In this document: positions 16,445-25,824 of the stretch, piece after piece | Position numbering within the stretch: the stretch's first letter is position 1 | How the letters are laid out: every line of letters begins with the position of its first letter | DNA from: Hankyongella sp964404985 | Lineage (GTDB): Bacteria > Pseudomonadota > Alphaproteobacteria > Sphingomonadales > Sphingomonadaceae | DNA: 49,942 nucleotides | Direction of reading: 5' to 3' | NCBI GenBank assembly: GCA_964404985.1 | Contig: CAYOMD010000019.1 | Span: forward strand, 1 to 49,942 | The notes under the pieces: model-generated | Told to the model about the DNA's origin: nothing | The model's input: the letters and a program-made list of their open reading frames with translations, nothing else | Databases searched by the model: none | Translations under genes and position numbers: made by a program

Positions 16445-17256
16445 TGGCGATCCGGTGCCGGGAGTTGCGGGGCAGCCTCCGGCGCGTCCGCTGCAGCCTT
16501 GACGACCGGCTTGTAGAACAGGCGGATGAACAGCAGCGAGAACTCGTAGAGAATGATCAGCGGGATCGCGAGCAGGAACTGGGAGGTCACGTCAGGCGGG
16601 GTCAGGACGGCCGCGAGTGCAAATGCGATCACGATTGCGTAGCGGCGACCCTTCTGCAGCGTCTCCAGCGAGATCAGGCCGGCGCGGTTGCTGAGAAGGA
16701 CGCCGACCGGCATCAGGAAGGCAAAACCGAACGCAAACAGCAACTGACGCACGAACGAGAGGTATTTCTGCACATCCGGCGTTACCGCCAGGTCGAGAGC
16801 GCTGTTGCCCTCGACCAGGCTGAACGGGCCGACCAGCAGCGCCTTGAGCGCAACCGGCATCATGACATAGGCAGCCGACACGCCGAGCGAGAACAGCACC
16901 GGCGTCATGAACAGGAATGGCAGGAAGGCTTTCTTCTCGTCCCGGTACATGCCCGGCGCAATAAACGCCCAGGCCTGGTTGGCGATGAAGGGAAAGCCGA
17001 TCATCATGGCAGCGTAGAGTGCGACTTCCACGCGAACCCAGAGCTGACCCGTCACTTCGGTCGAGATCAGCTTGGCGTCCGGCCCCAGAGTCTGGCGCAG
17101 CGGGTACGCCAGCCAGTCGTAGATCGTCGCCGAGAACGCAAACGTAACAAGGAAGGCCGCGAGAACGGCCAGCACACAGTAGAGCACACGCCGGCGCAAC
17201 TCGATCAGATGATCGAGCAGCGGCGCCCGGGACTCATCAATGTCCTGCAGCTTCAT
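16441..17256 (-). CDS. tatC: Twin-arginine translocase subunit TatC
   Basis: 271-aa inner-membrane receptor of the Tat pathway with six predicted helices. It has the signature start LLDHLIELRRRVLY (the Arg-Arg region that reads the twin-arginine signal) and, later, FPFIANQAWAFIAPGMYRDEKK, including the conserved Glu. PPDVTSQFLLAIPLIILYE near the end is also conserved. Together with TatA and TatB it exports folded proteins. Its start overlaps the tatB stop (ATGA). Its length is normal. Confidence 0.97.
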   Translation of the reverse strand: MKLQDIDESRAPLLDHLIELRRRVLYCVLAVLAAFLVTFAFSATIYDWLAYPLRQTLGPDAKLISTEVTGQLWVRVEVALYAAMMIGFPFIANQAWAFIAPGMYRDEKKAFLPFLFMTPVLFSLGVSAAYVMMPVALKALLVGPFSLVEGNSALDLAVTPDVQKYLSFVRQLLFAFGFAFLMPVGVLLSNRAGLISLETLQKGRRYAIVIAFALAAVLTPPDVTSQFLLAIPLIILYEFSLLFIRLFYKPVVKAAADAPEAAPQLPAPDRQ

Positions 17257-17699
17257 GGCTTATCCGTTGTCGGTTCCGACGATTCTTCTATTCGCGCGAA
17301 AGACATAGGGGCTGTGGCCGGTGGAGCAGGCACTTCGGGTGTGGGGGCGGACCCCGGCACGTCCGCCGGCGCCGCAACCGGTTCGCCGACATATGGTTCG
17401 CCGACATCGCCAGCTGACAGTGGTTGTGGCTCAGGCGGCCGGTCGGGAATATCGCCGAAATCGGGCTTGGGCTGGTACGGGTTGGCTGTCGGCATTTCCA
17501 TGGCTTTGCGGCGCAATTCCTCAAGCTCGGCCTCGCGCATCATCTGGTCGAAGCCGAAGCGGAACTGGCCGGCGACATCCCCGATCTGACGTCGCCAGCC
17601 CGCGAGCGTGCGCAGCAGGCCCGGCAGCTCCTTGGGGCCGACGACGAGCAATGCGACTAGGGCGACGACGCCCATCTCTCCGAGATTGAAATCCAGCAT
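17253..17699 (-). CDS. tatB: Sec-independent translocase protein TatB
   Basis: 148-aa single-span protein. An N-terminal helix (residues 8-21, VVALVALLVVGPKELP) with the conserved GPKELP hinge is followed by an amphipathic helix (LLRTLAGWRRQIGDVAGQFR). A Pro/Ala-rich disordered tail follows, typical of TatB. The MLDFNLGEMG N-terminus carries the conserved Glu. It lies 22 bp after tatA and overlaps tatC. Confidence 0.95.
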   Translation of the reverse strand: MLDFNLGEMGVVALVALLVVGPKELPGLLRTLAGWRRQIGDVAGQFRFGFDQMMREAELEELRRKAMEMPTANPYQPKPDFGDIPDRPPEPQPLSAGDVGEPYVGEPVAAPADVPGSAPTPEVPAPPATAPMSFARIEESSEPTTDKP

Positions 17700-17721
17700 G
17701 GCCGGGCCTGTCGCCCGCGGC

Positions 17722-17961
17722 TCAGGACGACCGGGCGTCTTCGTGCGCCGCGCTCTGCGCCTTCACATCGACCGCCGGATCGGCAAGCTTCGAGGGCTCG
17801 GCGGGCTTGGCCGGTGCGGTCTCGTCATCAGCAAGGCCCTTCTTGAAGCTTTTGATCCCCTTTGCCAGGTCGCCCATCACTTCCGAGATGCGGCCGCGGC
17901 CAAACAGCAGCACAACGACCAGCAGCAGGATTACCCAATGCCAAACACTTCCCAGGCCCAT
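17722..17961 (-). CDS. tatA: Sec-independent translocase protein TatA
   Basis: 79-aa pore-forming Tat component. A short helix (WHWVILLLVVVLLFG) is followed by the conserved FGRGRISEVMGDLAKGIKSFKKG hinge and amphipathic helix, then a charged tail. The order tatA-tatB-tatC downstream of scpB is the usual alphaproteobacterial one. There are 81 bp between the scpB stop and this start. Confidence 0.95.
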   Translation of the reverse strand: MGLGSVWHWVILLLVVVLLFGRGRISEVMGDLAKGIKSFKKGLADDETAPAKPAEPSKLADPAVDVKAQSAAHEDARSS

Positions 17962-18042
17962 CGTTCATTCCTTCCATTCGGCGGCGGCAGTTCTTGCACC
18001 GCGCACGCATATCTCTGGTTACCACCACCGTGGTGCAATCCG

Positions 18043-18633
18043 CTAGGCTTCCTCTTCGTCGAGCGGCGCATCAAGTGCAACCGGCATGTTGCCCGCAAAG
18101 GCAACTGTCGAGATCTCCAGCAGTCCTGCAGCCCGCAGCTCTTCCATACCCGGCAAATCCTTAAGGCTCGACAACCCGAAATGGGTCAGGAATGCCGGCG
18201 TGGTCGCAAAGGTCACCGGGCGGCCCGGCGTCTCCCGGCGACCGGCGATCCGCACCCATCCGGCATCCATCAGCAGATCCAGTGTGCCCTTGGAGACCGA
18301 AACGCCGCGGATATCCTCGATTTCTGCGCGTGTCACTGGCTGATGATAGGCGATAATCGCCAAAGTTTCGATCCCGGCACGGGACAACCGTCTCGTCTCG
18401 TCCACCGACTGTCGCAACAGATGGGCGAGATCGGGGGCGGTCTGGAACATCCAGCTGCCCCCACGCTCGACGAGAATGACGCCGCGCGGGGCATAGTCTG
18501 CCACCAACTGCGCGAGGGCTGCCCGTACGGTGTGACTGTCGCCGAATCGGGGGACGAGCACGCCAAGGGCCACCGGCTCTGCGGACGCGAACAGCACCGC
18601 CTCAATCTGCCGGACGAGGTAGGGGTCGCTCAT
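18043..18633 (-). CDS. scpB: Segregation and condensation protein B
   Basis: 196-aa ScpB with two winged-helix domains. Its marks are IEAVLFASAEPV at the start, LSRAGIETLAIIAYHQPVTRAEIE in the middle, and the conserved IRGVSVSKGTLDLLMDAGWV. ScpB pairs with ScpA as the non-SMC partner in bacterial condensin and helps chromosome segregation. It overlaps the scpA stop by four bases. Confidence 0.96.
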   Translation of the reverse strand: MSDPYLVRQIEAVLFASAEPVALGVLVPRFGDSHTVRAALAQLVADYAPRGVILVERGGSWMFQTAPDLAHLLRQSVDETRRLSRAGIETLAIIAYHQPVTRAEIEDIRGVSVSKGTLDLLMDAGWVRIAGRRETPGRPVTFATTPAFLTHFGLSSLKDLPGMEELRAAGLLEISTVAFAGNMPVALDAPLDEEEA

Positions 18634-19403
18634 TTGACGTCTCCGGCGTCGTCTCCGGTGTGGCGGCGGCGCAGGCGGATCGGCCCGAACGCCTGCTGCT
18701 GATCCAGGTCGGCGCGGCCGGTGCGGGCGAGCTCCAGCGCGGCAACGAAAGTGCTGGCCAGGGCCGAGCGATGAAACACCGGGTCGTCACTCTCCGGCAG
18801 GAAGGCGCTGAGCTCTGCCCAGTCGAGCGTATCGCCGACCAGATGCCGCAGGCGCTCCAGCGCGGCCTCCAGGCTGTAGACCGGCGGCAGAGCAGGTGCA
18901 TAGGCATCCGGGTTGCGACGGCGACCCAGAGCGCCGTACGCGCGCAGCAGTGCGATCAACGTGCATTCCAGGCGGGTGTGCGGGATCAGCGCCAAAGCCT
19001 CCGGCATGCCGCGGGCAAAGACATCGCGCCCGAGGTGCGGTCGCTCCATGAGTGCCATGCCGCAGGTGCGCATGCGCTCCAGTTGCACGAGCCGACGCTG
19101 CAGCCGGTTCGCCAGGTCCTCGGCGGGGATTTCATCGCCTACTTTTGCCTCGGGCGGCAGCAGCAATCGGGATTTCAGGTAGGCGAGCCAGGCTGCCATC
19201 ACCAGATAATCGGCGGCAAGGTCCAGATGCAGGCGGCGCGCGGCGGCGATGAAGGTCAGATACTGCTCGACCAGCGCCAATATGGAAATCGCTGCCAGAT
19301 CGACTTTCTGCGCCCGCGCCAGCTCCAGCAACAGATCGAGTGGCCCTTCATAGCCACCCAGCCGCACCTCCAGGGCGTCCGGCTCCGGGGTCTCCTGGTT
19401 CAT
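18630..19403 (-). CDS. scpA: Segregation and condensation protein A
   Basis: 257-aa kleisin. The N-terminal SMC-binding part has GYEGPLDLLLELARAQKVDL and ISILALVEQYL. YLVMAAWLAYLKSRLLLP follows, and a C-terminal winged helix ends in LARTGRADLDQQQAFGPI. The start is ATG 19403, because the nagZ stop overlaps there and the family begins just after. The longer open frame upstream is inside nagZ. Its length is normal for the family. Confidence 0.95.
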   Translation of the reverse strand: MNQETPEPDALEVRLGGYEGPLDLLLELARAQKVDLAAISILALVEQYLTFIAAARRLHLDLAADYLVMAAWLAYLKSRLLLPPEAKVGDEIPAEDLANRLQRRLVQLERMRTCGMALMERPHLGRDVFARGMPEALALIPHTRLECTLIALLRAYGALGRRRNPDAYAPALPPVYSLEAALERLRHLVGDTLDWAELSAFLPESDDPVFHRSALASTFVAALELARTGRADLDQQQAFGPIRLRRRHTGDDAGDVK

Positions 19404-20407
19404 GCCACGGCCAGCAGGGCGTCGCGCTCCTCGATCAGGTCCGCAAGGGCAAGCCCCTCGGGTCGAGGGGCGGCCCACGCCATGGCGCGCGCCAGGCGTT
19501 CTGAGGACTGGGGAGTCATGCCGCTCACAGCGCTTGCAATCTCCTGCATTTCGGCAAAATCCCCCGAGCAGTGCAGCGCGACATCGCACCCGGCGTCCAG
19601 CACGGCCTGCGCCCGCGCGGCCATGCTGCCATTCAGGGCTTTCATGCCCAGATCGTCCGACATCAGCCAGCCGTCGAAGCCGATGGTGCGACGGATCACG
19701 CCATCGATCACCACAGGCGAGACGCTGGCACAGCGCGCGGAGTCCCAAGCGGTGTAGACCACATGCGCTGTCATCGCCATCGGTGCCTGCGCCAGGGTGC
19801 GGAACGGCCGCAAGTCGGTCTCCAGCGCCTCGGCACTGGCGGTGACGACCGGCAGCTCCAGATGGCTGTCGGCCCGTGCACGCCCGTGGCCGGGGATGTG
19901 CTTGACCACACCGACCACACCGCTGGCTCGCAGGCCATCCAGCGTCGCGCGCCCGAGGGCCGCCACCTGCAGCGGGTCGTCGCCATAGGCCCGGTCCCCG
20001 ATGATGTCATGCCCCTCGGCATCCCGCACATCGAGCAGCGGCAGGCAGTTCACCGTGATGCCAAGCTCCGCCAGCGTGTGGCCGATCGCCTGCGCATTCA
20101 GGGTTGCAGCGCGCATCGCGGAGATGGGAGCAACCGCATACAGCTCGGCGAAACGGGCTGCCGTCGGGAACGCCGGCCAGTGTGGCGGCCGCAGCCTGGC
20201 AACCCGGCCCCCTTCCTGATCGATGAGGATGGGCAGCGTCTCCCGCCCGCACAACGCACGCAGCGAGTCAGTCAGGGCGCGAACCTGCGCTGGTGTATCG
20301 CAGTTGCGCGCAAACAGGATGTAGCCCGCCGGGTTGGCCGCCCGGAAGAGTGCTGCCTCATCCGGAGTCAGTGTGAAGCCACTGAGTCCGAAAATGACCG
20401 GCTGCAT
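19400..20407 (-). CDS. nagZ: Beta-N-acetylhexosaminidase NagZ
   Basis: 335-aa glycoside hydrolase family 3 enzyme of the cytoplasm. It removes N-acetylglucosamine from muropeptides during wall recycling. Its marks are ILIDQEGGRVARL, the catalytic-loop motif KHIPGHGRARADSH (the His/Asp general-acid dyad of NagZ) and MSDDLGMKAL with the nucleophile Asp. The start at 20407 uses the TGATG junction with the SPOR gene; ATG 20428 is possible but lies inside that gene. In some species NagZ also controls beta-lactamase induction. Confidence 0.93.
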   Translation of the reverse strand: MQPVIFGLSGFTLTPDEAALFRAANPAGYILFARNCDTPAQVRALTDSLRALCGRETLPILIDQEGGRVARLRPPHWPAFPTAARFAELYAVAPISAMRAATLNAQAIGHTLAELGITVNCLPLLDVRDAEGHDIIGDRAYGDDPLQVAALGRATLDGLRASGVVGVVKHIPGHGRARADSHLELPVVTASAEALETDLRPFRTLAQAPMAMTAHVVYTAWDSARCASVSPVVIDGVIRRTIGFDGWLMSDDLGMKALNGSMAARAQAVLDAGCDVALHCSGDFAEMQEIASAVSGMTPQSSERLARAMAWAAPRPEGLALADLIEERDALLAVA

Positions 20408-21375
20408 CACGGCGTGACGATCAGGCATGGCTGGCCTGCCGCTTTGAGCTCTGTGCAGATTTGCGCGCCCCGTGCGGATGCGGAGACACCAGCGGCGCGC
20501 AGGCGATACATGGTGTTGCTGCCGACTTTTACGGGCACGATGTCCGGCGACAGGCCACGCAGGCCGGCAAACTTGGCAGAGATTTCGCTCCAGCCCTGGT
20601 TTGCACGCTCGACGCTCGAAAACGCGCCGACCTGCAACAGCACGCCAGCTTTTGCGGGCTTGGACGATGGAGTGGTAATCGTCTCTGGTGCCGGTTTCTC
20701 TGGTGCCGGTTTCTCTGATGCTGGTTTTTCTTGGGTTGGTTTTTCTTGCATAGGTTTCTGGGCTGTCAGCTTGGCAGCGGCAGGCTTGGATTTCACAACC
20801 GCCTGGGCGCTTTGCTGAACCGGGGCAGGCGTGCCGCGGCTGGCCTTGACTTCCGGTGCCGAGAGCGCACTGGCGGCCCCTTTGGCCTGGGGCGGTGGTG
20901 CGATGTCCCTCGTGTCGGGCGGCGGCAGGTCCGGGGCTTTGCTGGCGGCGGCAGCTTCCCGCGAGGCGGTGCCGAAAATCGTCGCCGGGTCCATCAGGGC
21001 TTCCGGCGGTGCGGCCTCTGGTGCCACGTTTGGCGCAGAAGGCTCGGCAGTGCCGGTTGCGACCTTGTCGACCTCATCTTCAGCTAAGGTCGGCGTGCTT
21101 CCCTCCGGGCGCTTCTTGAAGGGTGTTTTATCCGCCAGGATCAGGGGCGGCTCACCGACAGGGCCGGTCTGCCGGTTGGGGTCTGCTTGCGTATAGAAGA
21201 ACCACACGGTGCCGATCAATGCCGCCAGGAACACTGCTCCCCCCAGGAACAGCCACTTGCGATCGAGCACCGGCTGCTCGTCGAAGGCGTCGTCTGCCGT
21301 CTGCAGCCAGGGCAGCGAGTCCTTGCCGTCGACTGGATCGCCGGCATTTCGCGTGATACCGCGCGTTCGAGCCAT
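20407..21375 (-). CDS. SPOR-domain membrane protein
   Basis: 322-aa single-span protein. Residues 1-40 are cytoplasmic, and the helix FLGGAVFLAALIGTVWFFYTQ spans the membrane. A long Pro/Ala/Lys linker and a C-terminal SPOR domain (AGVLLQVGAFSSVERANQGW) follow. SPOR domains bind denuded peptidoglycan at the septum. The linker has a run of EKP-x repeats (plus-strand bases 20690-20757 show the matching DNA repeat). The start ATG 21375 overlaps the argS stop (TGATG); the TTG at 21378 is less likely. Its position between argS and nagZ is conserved in alphaproteobacteria. Confidence 0.9.
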   Translation of the reverse strand: MARTRGITRNAGDPVDGKDSLPWLQTADDAFDEQPVLDRKWLFLGGAVFLAALIGTVWFFYTQADPNRQTGPVGEPPLILADKTPFKKRPEGSTPTLAEDEVDKVATGTAEPSAPNVAPEAAPPEALMDPATIFGTASREAAAASKAPDLPPPDTRDIAPPPQAKGAASALSAPEVKASRGTPAPVQQSAQAVVKSKPAAAKLTAQKPMQEKPTQEKPASEKPAPEKPAPETITTPSSKPAKAGVLLQVGAFSSVERANQGWSEISAKFAGLRGLSPDIVPVKVGSNTMYRLRAAGVSASARGAQICTELKAAGQPCLIVTP

Positions 21376-23114
21376 CAATGCATCTCCTCAACCGGTTCCA
21401 CACCCAACAAGCGCAGGCCGTTGCCGATCACCTGGCCCACGGCCTGGCACAGTGCGGCACGCGCCTGGGTGACAGCCACATCATCGGCCACGATGAATCG
21501 GCGTGATGGATTGTCATTACCGCTATTCCACAGCGCATGGAACGCTGCGGCGACATCGCCCAGGAAGAAGGCGCAGCGGTGTGGCTCATGGGCCAGAGCA
21601 GCGCCGGCGACCACACGCGGCCACTGGGCCAGCAGCCGCACCAGGGCCAGTTCCTCGCCATTCAACAAGGCAAGCGGCGCGTCTGCTGTCGGGTCGCGCG
21701 AAGCGTGGGCCTCCGCCCACTTGCGCAGCACCGACCGCACCCGGGCATGCGCATACTGCACATAGAACACCGGATTGTCTTTGGACTGCTCGACCACCTT
21801 GGCGAAGTCGAAGTCGAGTTGGGCGTCAGAGCGGCGCGTCAGCATCATGAAGCGCACCACATCCTTGCCGACTTCCTCGACCACATCGGCAAGGGTGACA
21901 AAGCTGCCCGAGCGCTTGGACATCTTGACCGGCTCGCCGGCGCGGAACAGCCGGACCATCTGGCACAACAGCACATCGTGGCTGACGCTGCCGCCGGTCA
22001 TGGCGGCGACTGCCGCATCCATCCGCTTGACGTACCCGCCGTGGTCCGCCCCCCACACGTTGACCAGCTGGGTGAACCCTCGGCGGATCTTGTCGCGGTG
22101 GTAGGCGATGTCGGCCGCGAAATAGGTCCAGGCACCGCTCGATTTCTGCAAGGGCCGGTCCGTATCGTCGCCGTAATCGCTGGCGCGGAACAGGGTCTGC
22201 GGGCGCGGTTCCCAGTCGTCGGGCGCTTCGCCCTTTGGTGGCTCGAGGGTGCCCGTGTAGACAAGGCCCTTGGCCTCCAGGTCCGCAAGCGTATCGACGA
22301 TCGCACCGCTCTCGTGCAGCGCCCGCTCCGAGGAGAACAGGTCGTGATGAATGCCAAGCTGGGCGAGATCGCTTTTGATCAGGTCCATCATGCGCGCCGT
22401 GGTCTCGCGCTTGAACAGATCGAGCCATTCGGACTCCGGCGCATCGCGGTATTGATCGCCCAGGGTCTGCGCAAGGGCGGCACCAACCGGCACCAGATAG
22501 TCGCCGGGGTACAGCCCGTCCGGGATGGCGCCGATGTCCTCGCCCAGGGCCTCCCGGTAGCGCAGGTGTGCCGAGCGTGCGAGCGTATCGACCTGGCCAC
22601 CGGCGTCGTTGATGTAATATTCGCGCGTCACCCGGAAGCCCGCGCATTCCAGAACTGCCGCAAGTGCATCGCCGACGACCGCGCCCCGGCAGTGCCCCAT
22701 ATGCATCGGCCCGGTCGGGTTGGCGGAGACAAACTCGACATTGACCGCAGCACCCCCGCCGATTGCGCTGCGCCCGTATTCGGAGCCTTCGCGCAGGATG
22801 GTCGAGACCATCTGCCGCCACACATCGTCATGCAGGCGGATGTTGAGGAAACCCGGCCCGGCGACAGCTACACTTGCGACGCGCGGCTCTGCCTGCAGAC
22901 ACATCGCCAGTTCGTCAGCGATGACGCGCGGCGACAGTCCCGCCGGCTTGGCAAGCACCAGGGCGGCGTTGGTTGCCAGGTCGCCGTGGCTGGCATCACG
23001 CGGTGGCTCGACGGCAATCGCGTCCGTCTTCAGCCCGGCCGGCAATTTGCCATCGCGCTGAAGCCGGGCGACCGCCGCCAGCACGACATCCTGAAACTCT
23101 GCAAAAATATTCAT
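21375..23114 (-). CDS. argS: Arginyl-tRNA synthetase
   Basis: 579-aa class I synthetase. The N-terminal Add-1 domain is followed by the Rossmann fold with ANPTGPMHMGH (the HIGH motif, at about residue 138) and KMSKRSG (KMSKS loop, residue 397). Family-typical VEFVSANPTGP and YVQYAHARVRSV lie before and after. The alpha-helical anticodon domain ends with NGLRLLGVEPVEEM. ArgRS needs tRNA to make the adenylate. It is 88 bp downstream of dgt and overlaps the SPOR gene. Confidence 0.97.
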   Translation of the reverse strand: MNIFAEFQDVVLAAVARLQRDGKLPAGLKTDAIAVEPPRDASHGDLATNAALVLAKPAGLSPRVIADELAMCLQAEPRVASVAVAGPGFLNIRLHDDVWRQMVSTILREGSEYGRSAIGGGAAVNVEFVSANPTGPMHMGHCRGAVVGDALAAVLECAGFRVTREYYINDAGGQVDTLARSAHLRYREALGEDIGAIPDGLYPGDYLVPVGAALAQTLGDQYRDAPESEWLDLFKRETTARMMDLIKSDLAQLGIHHDLFSSERALHESGAIVDTLADLEAKGLVYTGTLEPPKGEAPDDWEPRPQTLFRASDYGDDTDRPLQKSSGAWTYFAADIAYHRDKIRRGFTQLVNVWGADHGGYVKRMDAAVAAMTGGSVSHDVLLCQMVRLFRAGEPVKMSKRSGSFVTLADVVEEVGKDVVRFMMLTRRSDAQLDFDFAKVVEQSKDNPVFYVQYAHARVRSVLRKWAEAHASRDPTADAPLALLNGEELALVRLLAQWPRVVAGAALAHEPHRCAFFLGDVAAAFHALWNSGNDNPSRRFIVADDVAVTQARAALCQAVGQVIGNGLRLLGVEPVEEMH

Positions 23115-23202
23115 GGCACACTCAATACGGCAGGGGGCATCCCCCCAGGACAGGCGAACTCATTGCGGAATGCCGTGCGTCCGCGCAATGCCCAATCCAC
23201 GA

Positions 23203-24354
23203 TTAGATCGCCAGCAAGGCACGACCGGTCAACGCCTGATGCTGGCGGATGGCAAAGCGGTCGGTCATTCCCGCCACGAAATCCGCCACCAGCCGAGGCA
23301 GCCCATGCGGCGCGGTATTGGCCTGCGCCGCCCATTCCGGCGGCATATGTGACGGATCGTTTATATAGTGCGCGAACAAATCGGTGATGATCTGCTGCCC
23401 CGGCCCGGTCAGCGCCAGAACCTGCGGGTGTTTGTAGAGGGCTGCGCGCAGGAACTGCTTGAGCACCAGGATGTCCGCCGCCAGTTCATCGCTGAACCCG
23501 ACCAGGGGCCTATCAGCAGCGCGAACATCCTCCGGTGCAGAGAGGGCGGCCAGGTCCAGCCGGGCGCGCGTTTCGCAGAGCACGTCGCCGGTAAGGCGGC
23601 CGACCAGAATCCGCACCATCTCCGGCACCAGCCGGCTGTGTGCGGCGTCAGGCGCGCGTGCGCTGGCTTCGTCCCACGCTTGCGCGACGATCGGCACGCC
23701 AAGCGCCTGATCCAGCGCAAACAGGCCGGAGCGCAGGCCGTCATCCAGATCATGGGTGTTGTAGGCGATATCGTCGGACAGGGCGGCGATCTGGGCTTCG
23801 AGACCCGGATAACTGTGCAGCTCCAGGTCATGCCTGGCCTGGTAGTGGCGCAGCGCCCACGGTGGGGCGAGGACCGGGCCATTGTGCTTGGCCAGCCCCT
23901 CCAGGGTCTCCCAGCTGAGGTTGAGGCCGTCGAACGCGGCGTAGCGCTGTTCCAGCGCGGTCAGCACCCGGATGGTCTGGGCGTTGTGGTCGAAGCCGTC
24001 ATGCGCTGCCATGCAGGCGTTGAGCGCCGTCTCGCCCGCATGCCCGAACGCGGGGTGGCCGAGATCATGCGCGAGCGCAAGCGTCTCCGTCAGGTCCTCA
24101 TCGAGATACAGTTCGCGCGCCAGTGTTCGGGCGATCTGCGCCACCTCGAGGCTGTGGGTCAGGCGTGTGCGGAAATGGTCATCGTAGGCGGCGACGAACA
24201 CTTGAGTCTTGTGCTTCAAGCGCCGGAATGCAGTGGCGTGGATGATACGGTCCCGGTCACGCTGGAAAGCGGTCCGGGTTGCGCTGGGTGCTTCCGGGTG
24301 GAGGCGTCCGCGGCTGCGTGCGGGGTCGCTGGCGTAGGCTGCGCGCGCGGTCAT
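23203..24354 (-). CDS. dgt: Deoxyguanosinetriphosphate triphosphohydrolase-like protein
   Basis: 383-aa HD-domain dNTP triphosphohydrolase. Its metal ligands are visible: THSLEVAQIAR (first His), LAHDLGHPAFGHAGE (H96, D97) and, later, LSDDIAYNTHDLDDGL. The N-terminus with RDRDRIIHATAFRRLKHKTQV is typical. Such enzymes lower dNTP pools and can limit phage replication. The ATG at 24354 overlaps the SPOR/TPR stop by four bases (ATGA); the open frame further upstream belongs to that gene. Confidence 0.93.
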   Translation of the reverse strand: MTARAAYASDPARSRGRLHPEAPSATRTAFQRDRDRIIHATAFRRLKHKTQVFVAAYDDHFRTRLTHSLEVAQIARTLARELYLDEDLTETLALAHDLGHPAFGHAGETALNACMAAHDGFDHNAQTIRVLTALEQRYAAFDGLNLSWETLEGLAKHNGPVLAPPWALRHYQARHDLELHSYPGLEAQIAALSDDIAYNTHDLDDGLRSGLFALDQALGVPIVAQAWDEASARAPDAAHSRLVPEMVRILVGRLTGDVLCETRARLDLAALSAPEDVRAADRPLVGFSDELAADILVLKQFLRAALYKHPQVLALTGPGQQIITDLFAHYINDPSHMPPEWAAQANTAPHGLPRLVADFVAGMTDRFAIRQHQALTGRALLAI

Positions 24355-25637
24355 CTCAGCCGCTGCGCCGCCCCGACATCCCGGCGCGCGAGGCTGTCGA
24401 TCCCGGCGGTGGACAAGGCCGCGCGGCAGGCGGAGACTTGCTCTGCCGTACTGAAGACACCCAGCAGGATCCGATAGCGCCCGCCCGCTGCGGACTCGAT
24501 GTAGGCGACACTGTCCTGCGTGGCTGCACCGGCCTTGGCGGCAAGAGTGCGCCACTGGGTGCGCGCCTGGTCCGGGCTCAGAACACTGCCGATCTGTACG
24601 AATCGCAGGCCGGCTTCTTTCGATGCGCAGGGTTTATCGGCTGGGCGCGGCTTTTGCGGGATTGGCTGCAAAGACACTTCGGGGCTGGCACCTGTGCGCG
24701 GGCTGTCTGCCTTTGCCAGCAAGTCCCGGGCCGGTGGCGGCGTGCGAATGTCGACAAAGGACTGTGATTCTGCTGCGCCCTGCCGGGCTGATGCCGGGGC
24801 GACTTCGAAGTGCTGTCCGGCCGGAAGATGATTCAGATGCACGGCGGCGGCTTTCTCCTGGGGGGTTAGTGTCGGCAGGCGTGCATAGAAGGGGCGCAAG
24901 GCCTTTGCGGTTTGTTCCGGCACAGCCGTGGCCGCAATCCGCACCGCTTCGTCTGTCTCGCCGCTCAGCGCATAGACCAGCGCCAGGGTGCGCCGCACGG
25001 GTTCCAGGCCACCGGGATTGTTGGCGACCGTCTGCAATAGTGTCAACGCGGCCCCGAAATCCTGCATAATCGCAAGCGACAGCGCAAGGCGCAGCACGGT
25101 GTCCGCCTGGCTGGGGTCAGCAGAGAGCGCGCGGGTGTAGGCCAGTCGTGCCTCCTCATTGCGGCCAAGCAGGTCGAGTGCCAGCCCGCGCTCGGACTCG
25201 AGCAGGGCTTTTGGGGCGCCACGCTGCTCGGCCAGTTCCAGCCGCTGAAGGGCCGAATCCGGTTTGACAAGCCTGTTGAGCAGCATGGCGTGCTGGAGCG
25301 GCGGGCCGCCGGCCTTGGGTTGAAGCTGCTCCAGCTTGGCGAGTGGGGCCAACGCGGCGACATGGAGGCCAAGTGCGGAGAGGGTGCGCGCCGCCCCTTC
25401 CAGTGCGCTGAGATTATCCGGCTCTCGGGACAGCACTGCCTGATAGAGCTCCAGAGCCTGTCGGTTGTCGCCGCGCACCTCCAGCCGTTGCGCGAAGGCA
25501 ATCTGGGTCTGCGGTTTATCGAGCGTGTTGGCTGCCCCTGCGGTTGCAGAGATTGCGGGGCGCGCGGTGCTGCCGGCAACGACGGCAAAAGCCCATACCA
25601 CGCACCACGAGAATTTTGCACACCGCTTCAACACCAT
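24351..25637 (-). CDS. Exported TPR/SPOR-domain protein
   Basis: 428-aa protein with a hydrophobic N-terminus (CVVWAFAVVAGSTA, likely a signal peptide) and a set of TPR-like helix pairs at about residues 45-245 (FAQRLEVRGDNRQALELYQAVLSREPDN; ESERGLALDLLGRNEEAR). A linker and a C-terminal SPOR domain follow (GLRFVQIGSVLSPDQARTQW; RILLGVFSTAEQVSACRAAL). It probably binds septal peptidoglycan while its TPR part holds a partner. It is the first gene of the fifteen-gene minus-strand run. Confidence 0.85.
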   Translation of the reverse strand: MVLKRCAKFSWCVVWAFAVVAGSTARPAISATAGAANTLDKPQTQIAFAQRLEVRGDNRQALELYQAVLSREPDNLSALEGAARTLSALGLHVAALAPLAKLEQLQPKAGGPPLQHAMLLNRLVKPDSALQRLELAEQRGAPKALLESERGLALDLLGRNEEARLAYTRALSADPSQADTVLRLALSLAIMQDFGAALTLLQTVANNPGGLEPVRRTLALVYALSGETDEAVRIAATAVPEQTAKALRPFYARLPTLTPQEKAAAVHLNHLPAGQHFEVAPASARQGAAESQSFVDIRTPPPARDLLAKADSPRTGASPEVSLQPIPQKPRPADKPCASKEAGLRFVQIGSVLSPDQARTQWRTLAAKAGAATQDSVAYIESAAGGRYRILLGVFSTAEQVSACRAALSTAGIDSLARRDVGAAQRLR

Positions 25638-25824
25638 GTGCTGCTCTCTAGAGCCTGTTCGGGTGCGGTTGAAGTCTTATTCTCAACCGGTGCCCCGAAT
25701 GAGCGCTACCCGGCATGAGAGACCGCAATCGTTCGAGATTGCGCTGACCCGAAATTAAGCTGGACTTCCGGCTTGGAAAGACTGTGGTATCACCAGCAGA
25801 ATACTGGAGCGGGGAGAGTGCAGA

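Noticed and set aside
21537..23387. 616-aa plus-strand open frame antisense to argS
   Set aside because: The argS motifs HMGH and KMSKRSG on the minus strand are decisive. The antisense frame has no domain signal.
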